Source: Thermococci archaeon (lineage in GTDB: Archaea > Hadarchaeota > B88-G9). Taken from it: DNA of 18,752 bases. The position numbers were made by a program, and so were the translations under genes. The stretch is from positions 1-18,752 of the forward strand of contig QMUK01000015.1 in NCBI GenBank assembly GCA_003660555.1, read 5' to 3'. Of the stretch, positions 1 to 6,083 are shown piece after piece; the stretch's first letter is position 1; each line of letters starts with the position of its first letter. The notes below the pieces were generated by a model. The model saw only the letters and a list, made by a program, of their open reading frames with translations, did not search any database and was not told the origin of the DNA.

Positions 1-546
1 GTCTTCCTTGGGATCTTACTCAGAAACTCCATGATATTGATCCCAATAGTTCTATATTTAGCTTTAAAGAAGTCTTTTTGCGAAATAGGGCTCTGCAAAA
101 GCAAATTCTCCGTGAAAGAGGTGCTTATGGGACTTGGATTTGGATTGATCACTTTACTTGTTGGAGCATTTTCATCTGCTCTTTTGAGTAAAGTAGGGCT
201 AAAACCAGAGATTCCAAGCTATATCATACCAAGAAATGAGAAAGAACTGATGATAGCTCTCTCAGTAGTTACTATTTCCGTGGCCCCGACAGAGGAGGTC
301 ATATTCAGAGGTCTAGCTCTGTACTCCTTTGGGAGTAAGAAAGCATTTCTCTTGTTCTCCCCACTGGTTTTCTCTGTTTTGCACTATCACATGGGTCTAG
401 GTGGAATACTCTCGGTTTATCCCATAGCCTTACTTCTCTCTGTTTTCTACCTGAGCAGGGGGAATTTGTTCTCTCCAATCGCTGCCCATGCCTCGCACGA
501 TGTCTTAGCTATGCTTTCAGTCTACTACCTCTCCTCTCCCCAATAG
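1..546 (+). CDS. CPBP-family intramembrane metalloprotease (5' partial)
   Basis: This is a polytopic membrane protein of the CPBP (CAAX protease / bacteriocin-processing, Abi) family. Counting from the first ATG at 31, the diagnostic EExxxR motif is E88-E89...R93, followed by FxxxH (F114-H118) and a second metal-site histidine region (H153, H156). These glutamates and histidines form the membrane-embedded metal site in the family. The frame is open from base 1 to 31, so the true start probably lies upstream and the ATG at 31 need not be it. Several hydrophobic segments cover about residues 30-55, 72-86, 105-120 and 126-142. The substrate cannot be told from sequence; archaeal members mostly have no assigned substrate. 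The last 30 bases overlap the convergent small gene at 517-705. Confidence 0.85.
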   Translation, partial: VFLGILLRNSMILIPIVLYLALKKSFCEIGLCKSKFSVKEVLMGLGFGLITLLVGAFSSALLSKVGLKPEIPSYIIPRNEKELMIALSVVTISVAPTEEVIFRGLALYSFGSKKAFLLFSPLVFSVLHYHMGLGGILSVYPIALLLSVFYLSRGNLFSPIAAHASHDVLAMLSVYYLSSPQ

Positions 547-705
547 TCTGAGGACCTCATCTAGCTTTTCCTCTATGTTGACTAGTCTGTGAACTCTCGC
601 CCAGTCTCTTTCATTTAAACTCTCAAGTAGATCTATTACTTCCTCCAATCTGCTGTTTATTTCAAACAAGAGGTCCCTTATCTCAGATAGCAAGGGGTCT
701 GACAT
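517..705 (-). CDS. Small charged helical protein, function unknown
   Basis: A 62-residue protein starting MSDPLLSEIRDLLFEIN. It is almost entirely heptad-like leucine/isoleucine with Glu/Arg/Asp (residues about 5-57), as in a coiled coil or helical hairpin. It has no cysteines, signal peptide or membrane segment. I do not recognise a family. A real gene is supported by a strong Shine-Dalgarno (GGAGGA, plus-strand 712-717) about 7 bases before the ATG at 705 and by biased, hydrophilic composition. It lies 64 bp downstream of FEN-1 on the same strand and overlaps the convergent protease gene by 30 bp. It may be an oligomerising adaptor; that is speculation. Confidence 0.6.
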   Translation of the reverse strand: MSDPLLSEIRDLLFEINSRLEEVIDLLESLNERDWARVHRLVNIEEKLDEVLRLLGRGEVVD

Positions 706-734
706 TCTTCGTCCTCCTAACTCGTGGCTCAGTG

Positions 735-765
735 TTAGATAACAAAGAAAAAATACAAATAATGG
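735..765 (-). terminator. Possible T-rich terminator after fen
   Basis: On the minus strand the bases just after the FEN-1 stop read TATTTGTATTTTTTCTTTG, a T-rich stretch without an obvious hairpin. Archaeal RNA polymerase can terminate at T-tracts. This is weak evidence, because the same gap may also hold the promoter of the small gene at 705. Confidence 0.35.
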
Positions 766-769
766 AAGA

Positions 770-1789
770 TCAGGAGAACCAGGCCTCCAAACTAGATTGC
801 GATAGGGAGGCCATACTCTTTTCCAATCTAGATATGGCTTTCTCTACTCTATCCCTCGAGAAGTCTCTCTCCTCACATAGGAACTCAATTATTTTATCTC
901 TGGAAGGTTTCCTGAAGGATATGCTGTATTCAGAGGTTACCTCTGGATTGGAAAATATGGAGAAAATTTCTCTCCACTGAGTGACTTTCTCCTCAAGTAA
1001 TTCCTCCAGTAGTTCCTTCTCCGTTCTTTTTACTAGATCTAAGGCTCTCTTAGGTCCTATTCCTCTGACTCCTTCATTGTAGTCTGTTCCGACTAGTATT
1101 CCCAGAATTATCAGTTTTTCTGAGTCTATTCCTAGCTTATCTAGGACTTCCCTCAGGTCTATCAACTCCGGCTTGACCTCTATCCAAGTCTTCTTACCGG
1201 GGAGCTTCCTTCTCCCAGTGAGAGTGAGGTTTCTCACCAGCCTACTTGCTCCGAATAAGAGAGAATCGTAGTCTTGACTTCCAACTGCCCAAGCATCTCC
1301 TCTCTTGACCATGTGGGAAGCTTGAGCTTCACCTTCAGATGGAGCTTGTACCCATGGAATGCCCATGTAATCTAATAGCTCCTTTGATTCTTTCACCATC
1401 TCGTCAGTCAGTTTAGAAGATGCTTGAGCATACTTCCTTGCTTCTTCTATGTCACCTCTCTCCAAAGCCTCCTTCCAATGCATCTCTGCTTCTTTTCTAG
1501 TTTCTCTTCTTTCTTCTATCGTTTTGGATTTCAGCTCTGGTGGTTCTCCGTCGAAGACATAAACTGGCTTAACTCCTTCTTCCACTAGATTAGTAGTCCT
1601 ATACAAAAGTCCAGAGAGGTGTGAGGTAACTCTGCCTGTGGAATCCATCAGAGGAGTCCCATCTGGTTGTCTTATAGTAGCCAGGAACTGATACATTGAA
1701 TTAAAAGCATCTATGGCAATTACCTTTCCTCTCAAATCTTTAAAGCTCAGCTCCCTTTTCGGAACTATTTCTCCTATCTGCACCCCCAT
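770..1789 (-). CDS. fen: Flap endonuclease 1 (FEN-1)
   Basis: A structure-specific 5' nuclease that removes RNA-primer flaps during Okazaki fragment maturation and acts in base excision repair. The 339-residue length is normal for archaeal FEN-1. The metal-binding acidic residues are all present: D27 (IDAFN), D80 (FDGEPP), E152 and E154 (PSEGEA), D173 and D175 (QDYDSLLFG) and D236 (GTDYNEG). The helix-hairpin-helix region follows (VRGIGPKRAL). The C-terminus ends QSSLEAWF-S, a PCNA-interacting (PIP) box. The ATG at 1789 is chosen because archaeal homologues begin MGVQ; a TTG two codons upstream (1795) is the alternative. It is the last gene of the operon led by the regulator at 3283, 9 bp after aEF-1beta. 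A T-rich run (minus strand, about 735-765) follows the stop. Confidence 0.97.
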   Translation of the reverse strand: MGVQIGEIVPKRELSFKDLRGKVIAIDAFNSMYQFLATIRQPDGTPLMDSTGRVTSHLSGLLYRTTNLVEEGVKPVYVFDGEPPELKSKTIEERRETRKEAEMHWKEALERGDIEEARKYAQASSKLTDEMVKESKELLDYMGIPWVQAPSEGEAQASHMVKRGDAWAVGSQDYDSLLFGASRLVRNLTLTGRRKLPGKKTWIEVKPELIDLREVLDKLGIDSEKLIILGILVGTDYNEGVRGIGPKRALDLVKRTEKELLEELLEEKVTQWREIFSIFSNPEVTSEYSISFRKPSRDKIIEFLCEERDFSRDRVEKAISRLEKSMASLSQSSLEAWFS

Positions 1790-1798
1790 TTCCAAAAC

Positions 1799-2068
1799 CT
1801 AGAGGAGTCTGTGAAGGTCCACTACCTCTACACTCCTCACTCCATCTATTTCCCTTATGGCCTCCTCCACTGGGTCCGTCCCTCCCACAGTGTCACTGAC
1901 TATGACCGTGATCCTGAGGGCTTTCAAACCAAAAGCAATCGGTTCTTCCTCTATTTTATGTATCTCTACTTCCTCTGGTATTTTTTCGGATATAGATCTC
2001 TTAAGTTCTTCTAAATCTACCTCGACGTCCTCGGGCATTATCCTGAGGACTGCCAAAACTTCACCCAT
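1799..2068 (-). CDS. ef1b: Translation elongation factor aEF-1beta
   Basis: The archaeal guanine-nucleotide exchange factor for aEF-1A, promoting GDP release so the factor can reload aminoacyl-tRNA. From the ATG at 2068 it is 89 residues, the usual archaeal size (the catalytic C-terminal domain only). Family signatures are the N-terminal LAVLRIMPED strand, the IEEEPIAFGLKAL core that contacts EF-1A, and the VSDTVGGTDPVEEAI region. The start is set by a near-perfect Shine-Dalgarno (GGAGGTGA, plus-strand 2073-2080) four bases before the ATG; a longer in-frame ORF reaching 2104 would run into the zinc-ribbon gene. The gap is 14 bp after the zinc-ribbon stop and 9 bp before fen, so the genes are probably co-transcribed. 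Confidence 0.95.
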   Translation of the reverse strand: MGEVLAVLRIMPEDVEVDLEELKRSISEKIPEEVEIHKIEEEPIAFGLKALRITVIVSDTVGGTDPVEEAIREIDGVRSVEVVDLHRLL

Positions 2069-2082
2069 GGGGTCACCTCCTG

Positions 2083-2253
2083 TCAAGGTCCTTCGAAACC
2101 ACATTCTGGGCAGGTGTACTTGTTTCCGTGGATCCTACAGACTTCGCACCTCCAGAGTAGTACCTCTCCACAACTAGGACAGAAGAACTTGACCGATCTC
2201 TCTCTCGGCTTTATGTCTCTCTGACAACTGATGCATCTAGGGGTTTCCTGCAT
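2083..2253 (-). CDS. Zinc-ribbon protein, predicted RNA-binding, translation-linked
   Basis: A 56-residue protein read directly from the minus strand, starting MQETPRCISCQRD. It has four CxxC pairs: C7/C10, C25/C28, C36/C39 and C48/C51, enough for two zinc sites. The pattern (FFCPSCG, WRCEVCR, TCPECGF) matches the small archaeal zinc-ribbon proteins described as predicted RNA-binding proteins involved in translation, often found beside aEF-1beta. The start has a GGGTGA Shine-Dalgarno about 6 bases upstream. The stop is 14 bp before aEF-1beta and the start is 4 bp after the regulator's stop, so it sits inside the operon. The function is inferred from family and context only. It is easily missed because of its size. 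Confidence 0.88.
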   Translation of the reverse strand: MQETPRCISCQRDIKPRERSVKFFCPSCGEVLLWRCEVCRIHGNKYTCPECGFEGP

Positions 2254-2257
2254 GTGC

Positions 2258-3283
2258 TCACCCTTCCACCAGCTCCCGAGCCAACCTCAATATATATGTT
2301 TTCCCAACCCTCTCTCTAGTTATGACTCCCCTCTCCTCCAGTTCAGATATTATCCTACTGACCTTGGATCTCGAGAATCCAGTTCTCTGGGATATCTCCT
2401 CTTGTTTTATTTCCCCTCCTGACCTGATTATCTCCTCCACTATTCTCCTCTCGTCGGAAGTCAGAACCAACATTGGTATTCTGATCTTCGGTTTGAGTAC
2501 TTCTCTTATCCGATAATGGTGTTTGTAGACGAAGGCCCCAAGCAAGAAGGAAATCACTAAAGAGGAGGGATAAACTATCTTTCGGAAAAATTCCATTGAA
2601 AACCTTCTTTCCTCCTCCATTTCTCTTGGAGGGATCCTCTCTCCAACTTTCTTTGTTTCTACTTTTATTCCAAGACCTTTTATTGAAGAGATTACCTCTT
2701 TGGAGAATTTTCCAACTAGGATTACTTTTCTAGGCTTTATGTAGTACTTAAGAACGTTCTCTGTTGCCTCAGGTAGCTCCTCTTCCCTAGCCAAGAGAAT
2801 TGGGGATTCCAGCTCCAAGGCCCATCTCTGAGCTATCAAAGCGTATCCTATGTCGTCTCCGTTGGTTATCACTACAGTCTCCTGAGGGCCCCAGAGCTTC
2901 CTAGCTACGTCTGCTGCAGTGTGATACCTGTCCAGAGCGGAAATTCTATTGACTTCAAACCCCATTTCTCTCAACTCTTCCTCTACTCTCGGAGATATTG
3001 CCCTCTCACCACCTATTATTAGCACTTTTCCCTTCCTTCCTTCACTAGTTAGAGCTTTCGAATACTGCATTAGCTCTCTGAGCCTAGTCGGATCTATTTC
3101 CTCCGTGCTAGTTGAGAGTATCGGGACTCCCTCCCTATCTGCATATATTCTGGCCACTAGGGAGTCCCAGCTCTCGTCTTGCCTAACGATTATTAAGTCG
3201 TAGTTTCCACTATTCCCGTGAGGTGGGCTTGATACCAAGATGAGAGACAGGATCAACAGAACTTGAAGCATGGTCTGCCCCAT
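2258..3283 (-). CDS. Membrane-anchored winged-HTH regulator with cell-wall-binding-like ectodomain
   Basis: From the ATG at 3283 this is 341 residues. An N-terminal hydrophobic signal (about 5-20, LQVLLILSLILVSS) is followed by an ectodomain (about 25-230) whose segments KVLIIGGERAIS, RISALDRYHTAADVA and KVILVGKFSKEV resemble the cell-wall-binding repeat 2 fold (GG-x-x-ALS / R-x-x-GxDRYxTA). One transmembrane helix covers about 237-254. The last 66 residues (276-341) form a winged HTH: IKQEEISQRTGFSRSKVSRI is the recognition part and ERGVITRERVGKTYIL the wing. It therefore looks like an outside sensor-like domain coupled across the membrane to DNA binding, similar in plan to archaeal membrane HTH proteins. 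The in-frame ORF to 3361 overlaps the divergent gene; the ATG at 3283 or 3271 fits the signal peptide better. It leads the zinc-ribbon/aEF-1beta/fen operon. Confidence 0.75.
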   Translation of the reverse strand: MGQTMLQVLLILSLILVSSPPHGNSGNYDLIIVRQDESWDSLVARIYADREGVPILSTSTEEIDPTRLRELMQYSKALTSEGRKGKVLIIGGERAISPRVEEELREMGFEVNRISALDRYHTAADVARKLWGPQETVVITNGDDIGYALIAQRWALELESPILLAREEELPEATENVLKYYIKPRKVILVGKFSKEVISSIKGLGIKVETKKVGERIPPREMEEERRFSMEFFRKIVYPSSLVISFLLGAFVYKHHYRIREVLKPKIRIPMLVLTSDERRIVEEIIRSGGEIKQEEISQRTGFSRSKVSRIISELEERGVITRERVGKTYILRLARELVEG

Positions 3284-3299
3284 CTGATTAGGACTCAAT

Positions 3300-3318
3300 G
3301 ATAAAAAACGTTTGAGGG
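3300..3318 (+). promoter_or_regulatory. Promoter/RBS of primase-like gene in 41-bp divergent gap
   Basis: Only 41 bp separate the divergent starts at 3283 (-) and 3325 (+). The gap contains GATAAAAAACG (3300-3310), A-rich and TATA-like, and GAGGG (3314-3318), a Shine-Dalgarno six bases before the ATG at 3325. With so little space both promoters must overlap or lie in the opposite gene. Confidence 0.4.
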
Positions 3319-3324
3319 TTCGAG

Positions 3325-4458
3325 ATGCAGCTCGTGGATTTGGCCCTTGAGCACTATTCAAGAGAGGAAGTCAAGGAAATAGTTAGAGCTTTCTCTCGAG
3401 GAAGAATATGCCAAATATCTTGGGGAGTGAAGGGCAATCTGAAGAGTAGAAGAGCTTTCTGGATAGACGAGAGCATGAACATAACTATCGAAGATTACGA
3501 CAGTCTCTTCCTGAATTTTCCCTACGCTAAGGAATACTGGGTGTCTCGGGAGAGATACAGAATACCATCCAGAGGAGAGAGAGTCGAGAAAATAGATTTG
3601 TTCATGGAGATTTCCCTCTCTGGAGATTTGCCTATTTCGTCTGGGATTAAGTTTCTCTCAGCTGTCCTACTATCTGTTTATTCTGAAATGAAGAAATATT
3701 CTGGAATGAAGTGGCCCTTCTTTCCATATTTCAATGGGTTAGATGGATTCGTCTTGTATTTCCCACAGGAGAGCCTAGGGGAAATAGTTGGGGAGAAACT
3801 GGAGAGATTCAAATTCAAGTTAGAGGAAATACTGAGGAGGTCTTCAGAGGAGGTGCTACGGGAAAAGGAGGAATTCCTCAGAATGGGTATTTCCAAGGAG
3901 GACCTATCCAACCTGAGGATATCCCAGATTGACATGGCAATAGGTCCCTGCTCGATAAGAGTTGAGAGTTTCGAGAGATATGGCTATTATCTCTTTGCTG
4001 TCCCTGTGATTCCAGGTAAATTCGACCCGAAAAGGGATGCTAGGGTGGATCTTCATCCGGAATTTCCCGAAATCCCCCAAATTGGGGACATAAGCAAGTT
4101 CATAATCGAGGAGGAGGAAGAAACACCAGAATACTCTGCCAAGATAGATGAGAAGTTCTTTCCCAAGTGTCTCGAACGTGGGATAAAATCCAAAAACAGA
4201 GAGAATCTGTTCTGGATCATCAATTCTCTGAAAAACCTAGGGTGGTCTCTAGAGGAAATAGTGGATTTACTCTCAAGGGAGAATTGGGAAATCAACACAT
4301 CGGAAATAAGGGAAATCTACGAGGAGGCTGGAGAGGAAGAGCTCAGTTGCTATTGGGTTAAGAGAAACTTGGAGGTCTGCCTCAACCCTAGAGTTTGCGA
4401 GGACGCCTATCCAGATGAAACTCCAGAGAGAGTTGCCTTTAACAGGAGTAGGAGATGA
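3325..4458 (+). CDS. Archaeo-eukaryotic primase-like protein, PriS-like core plus PriL-like Cys domain, probably inactive
   Basis: A 377-residue protein. Residues 1-245 can be followed along the PriS (AEP primase) scaffold: the N-terminal helix, the P-x-x-x-Y-x-S-x-x-Y stretch (66-79), and ID...SIR...VP...FDPKRDARV (202-241). The catalytic positions differ. Where PriS has (E/D)LxFDID this protein has DLFMEIS (91-97), and where it has SGxRGFH it has NGLDGFV (137-143), losing the catalytic His. D203 remains. The PriS zinc knuckle is absent. Residues 277-360 resemble the PriL C-terminal / PriCT-type Fe-S domain: FFPKC (C282), a helical NRENLFWIINSLKNLGWSLEEI segment, then C342, C352 and C358, four cysteines in all. 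I infer an inactive or accessory primase paralogue. It is not the normal PriS, and the alignment is by eye. Seven bases separate its stop from the rhomboid TTG start. Confidence 0.55.
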   Translation: MQLVDLALEHYSREEVKEIVRAFSRGRICQISWGVKGNLKSRRAFWIDESMNITIEDYDSLFLNFPYAKEYWVSRERYRIPSRGERVEKIDLFMEISLSGDLPISSGIKFLSAVLLSVYSEMKKYSGMKWPFFPYFNGLDGFVLYFPQESLGEIVGEKLERFKFKLEEILRRSSEEVLREKEEFLRMGISKEDLSNLRISQIDMAIGPCSIRVESFERYGYYLFAVPVIPGKFDPKRDARVDLHPEFPEIPQIGDISKFIIEEEEETPEYSAKIDEKFFPKCLERGIKSKNRENLFWIINSLKNLGWSLEEIVDLLSRENWEINTSEIREIYEEAGEEELSCYWVKRNLEVCLNPRVCEDAYPDETPERVAFNRSRR

Positions 4459-4465
4459 GAAGAGG

Positions 4466-5287
4466 TTGATTCCCCTAGGAGATGAGAATCCTAGAGAGAA
4501 AGTCCCAGTAGTGAATTACGCCATAATCTCAGCTAACCTCTTAGTTTTTCTTTTCTCCATCTCCTCTGGAAGATATGGCGAAATAGTAATGAAATATGGA
4601 TTTATCCCGGAAAAGTTCTTCCGTGGAGAGAACCTATTCACTCTACTGAGTTCCATGTATTTGCACGGAGGCCTAGCTCATCTCGGATTCAACATGCTAT
4701 ATCTCTGGATATTCGGAGACAACATTGAAAACGAATTGGGTCATTTTAAATATTTGTTTTTCTACCATTTTTCTGGAATTGGGGCATCTATAACTCACGC
4801 CCTATTGACTGGAAGCCCGGATATTCCATCTATTGGTTCCTCTGGGGCAATAAGTGGAGTAATAGGAGCCTACTTCCTACTTTACCCTAGGGCTAGGGTC
4901 TACGTACTCTTCTTCATTTTCCCGTTCGTGGAGGCAAGAGCTATGCCTGCCTCTCTATTACTCGGTATTTGGTTCCTCTTTCAACTCCTCTTCGGGATAA
5001 TATCCGTGATAAAGCCTCTTTTCGGTATAGCCTATTGGGCACACGTCGGTGGTTTTCTGATTGGTTTGGCAGTGGGGACATTCCTGAAACTGAAAAATAA
5101 TGAGAGGAAAAGGAGAAAATCAGAGTTCTACTATTTCACGGGATACTTCCTCCTGTTCTTTTCTATCTTTTCGATTATGGCTTCTTCAGGATTTATTCCA
5201 AGAACGTCTGCCAATGACAGACAATATATCATCACGTCAGCTAGCTCTTCACGTACTTGCTCCGATTTCTCCTCACAGACTTTGTAG
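4466..5287 (+). CDS. Rhomboid-family intramembrane serine protease
   Basis: A polytopic membrane protease of the rhomboid family. From the TTG at 4466 the protein begins (M)IPLGDENP, the usual opening of prokaryotic rhomboids, so I prefer this start; an ATG at 4415 would add 17 residues and overlap the upstream gene by 44 bp. Motifs: HGGLAHLGFN (H67, H72, N76, the oxyanion region), GSSGAISG with catalytic Ser126, and AHVGGFLIG with catalytic His193. About six helices carry the core, followed by a basic NNERKRRK linker and a seventh hydrophobic segment (TGYFLLFFSIFSIMAS). The final ~30 residues are polar and Ser-rich. The last 157 bases overlap the convergent MazG-like gene, so the tail is constrained by the opposite strand. 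GGAG (4451-4454) can serve as ribosome site. Confidence 0.9.
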   Translation: MIPLGDENPREKVPVVNYAIISANLLVFLFSISSGRYGEIVMKYGFIPEKFFRGENLFTLLSSMYLHGGLAHLGFNMLYLWIFGDNIENELGHFKYLFFYHFSGIGASITHALLTGSPDIPSIGSSGAISGVIGAYFLLYPRARVYVLFFIFPFVEARAMPASLLLGIWFLFQLLFGIISVIKPLFGIAYWAHVGGFLIGLAVGTFLKLKNNERKRRKSEFYYFTGYFLLFFSIFSIMASSGFIPRTSANDRQYIITSASSSRTCSDFSSQTL

Positions 5288-5430
5288 GGATCGCTCTCCC
5301 ATTGAAATATCTCTAATAGTTCAGAAGCCTCTATGCATATCGATATGGCCAAGTCCTTCGGGTTGTGATACTTCCTCCATCCCCTCTCGTCCCGAAATTC
5401 CCTGATTGTTTTTAGGAGGTTCTCCAACAT
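5131..5430 (-). CDS. MazG-like nucleotide pyrophosphohydrolase
   Basis: A 99-residue all-alpha NTP pyrophosphohydrolase of the small MazG / dCTPase (RS21-C6-like) type, likely hydrolysing a (d)NTP to (d)NMP and PPi as a house-cleaning step. The metal-site signature ExxE...ExxD is E34/E37 (IEASELLEIFQW) and E62/D65 (EELADVMIY). The N-terminal RDERGWRKYHNPKDLA and the C-terminal EKIEKNRRKYPV are typical of the family, so both ends are complete. The nucleotide preferred cannot be read from sequence. GGGGTGA directly precedes the ATG at 5430. Its 3' end overlaps the rhomboid gene by 157 bp, and its start is 16 bp from the divergent kptA start. Confidence 0.92.
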   Translation of the reverse strand: MLENLLKTIREFRDERGWRKYHNPKDLAISICIEASELLEIFQWESDPYKVCEEKSEQVREELADVMIYCLSLADVLGINPEEAIIEKIEKNRRKYPVK

Positions 5431-5442
5431 TCACCCCGGTGA
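5431..5442. promoter_or_regulatory. Palindromic site giving Shine-Dalgarno motifs on both strands
   Basis: TCACCCCGGTGA is an inverted repeat (TCACC / GGTGA with CC in the middle). Read on the plus strand, GGTGATCC (5438-5445) matches the extended anti-Shine-Dalgarno complement GGAGGTGATCC and ends just before the kptA TTG at 5447. Read on the minus strand, GGGGTGA immediately precedes the MazG-like ATG at 5430. Confidence 0.6.
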
Positions 5443-5446
5443 TCCC

Positions 5447-6031
5447 TTGAACAAAGGGGAGAAGAAGTTTTCCAGAGTTAAGCTCAGCAAGTTCCTCTCC
5501 CTAGTGCTAAGACACAAACCATGGATACTTGGTCTAGAATTAGATGAAGAGGGATTTGTTCCAATTGAGGATCTGATTGAAGCGTTAAAGCGTAAGGGTT
5601 TCTTTCTAGATGAAAAAGAAGTTTTCCTCCTAGTAGAGAGGGATGAAAAGGGGAGGTTCGAGATTTCTGGAGGAAAGATTAGAGCTAGATACGGGCACAG
5701 CATTCCGGTGAGAATAGATTATCCAGAGGAGAAGAAAGTGAGAGTGCTGTACCACGGTACTTCTCCGAGAAACATTCCTAGGATACTGAAAGAGGGACTT
5801 AAGCCAATGAATAGAGTTTGGGTCCACATGTCTCCTAGTTTCGAAGAGGCTCTCAGAGTGGGACTGAGAAGGAGCAAGAACCCAGTGGTCTTGGAAATAG
5901 ACGTGGAGAAAATGAGGAAATTGGGTCTCAAAGTTTACAGAGCTTCCCCAAAGGTGTTCCTCAGCAAGGAGGTTCCACCAGAGTGCATAAGAGTGGCGCC
6001 GGGGCGGGGATTTGAACCCCGGAGGGCATAA
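5447..6031 (+). CDS. kptA: RNA 2'-phosphotransferase (Tpt1/KptA)
   Basis: This enzyme transfers an internal RNA 2'-phosphate to NAD+, giving ADP-ribose 1",2"-cyclic phosphate; in eukaryotes it finishes tRNA splicing, while its archaeal role is less clear. The protein of 194 residues has the full family layout: an N-terminal winged helix (SKFLSLVLRHKP with catalytic R22-H23, then GFVPIEDLIEAL) and a C-terminal ADP-ribosyltransferase-like NAD-binding domain (YHGTSPRNIPRILKEGL, WVHMSPSFEEAL). The start is TTG, supported by GGTGATCC ending next to it. The frame ends inside the tRNA-Ser gene on the other strand, so the last ~12 residues (after about CIRV) are encoded by antisense tRNA sequence and look non-conserved. 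It starts 16 bp from the divergent MazG-like gene. Confidence 0.93.
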   Translation: MNKGEKKFSRVKLSKFLSLVLRHKPWILGLELDEEGFVPIEDLIEALKRKGFFLDEKEVFLLVERDEKGRFEISGGKIRARYGHSIPVRIDYPEEKKVRVLYHGTSPRNIPRILKEGLKPMNRVWVHMSPSFEEALRVGLRRSKNPVVLEIDVEKMRKLGLKVYRASPKVFLSKEVPPECIRVAPGRGFEPRRA

Positions 6032-6080
6032 GCCCACTGGCTTAGCAGGCCAGCGCCTTACCAGACTCAGCCACCCCGGC
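5994..6080 (-). tRNA. tRNA-Ser(GCU), CCA encoded
   Basis: On the minus strand the sequence folds as a class II tRNA. The acceptor is GCCGGGG pairing with CCCCGGC, with discriminator G and an encoded CCA (plus-strand 5994-5996). The anticodon stem CTGGC/GCCAG encloses the loop CTGCTAA, giving anticodon GCT (AGC/AGU serine codons). A long variable arm (GGGC-TTAT-GCCC) and TTCAAAT T-loop are present, and there is no intron. The 5' end is only 3 bases from the 3' end of the SRP RNA on the same strand, and the 3' end overlaps the 3' end of kptA by 38 bp antisense. Confidence 0.97.
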
Positions 6081-6083
6081 AGC

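Noticed and set aside
732-980. Plus-strand ORF of 82 codons
   Set aside because: Antisense to the conserved FEN-1 C-terminus including the PCNA-binding box.
3325-4458. Call as the ordinary catalytic primase subunit PriS
   Set aside because: The catalytic Asp pair and His are not present at the expected positions, and a PriL-like cysteine domain follows, so a normal priS call would mislead.
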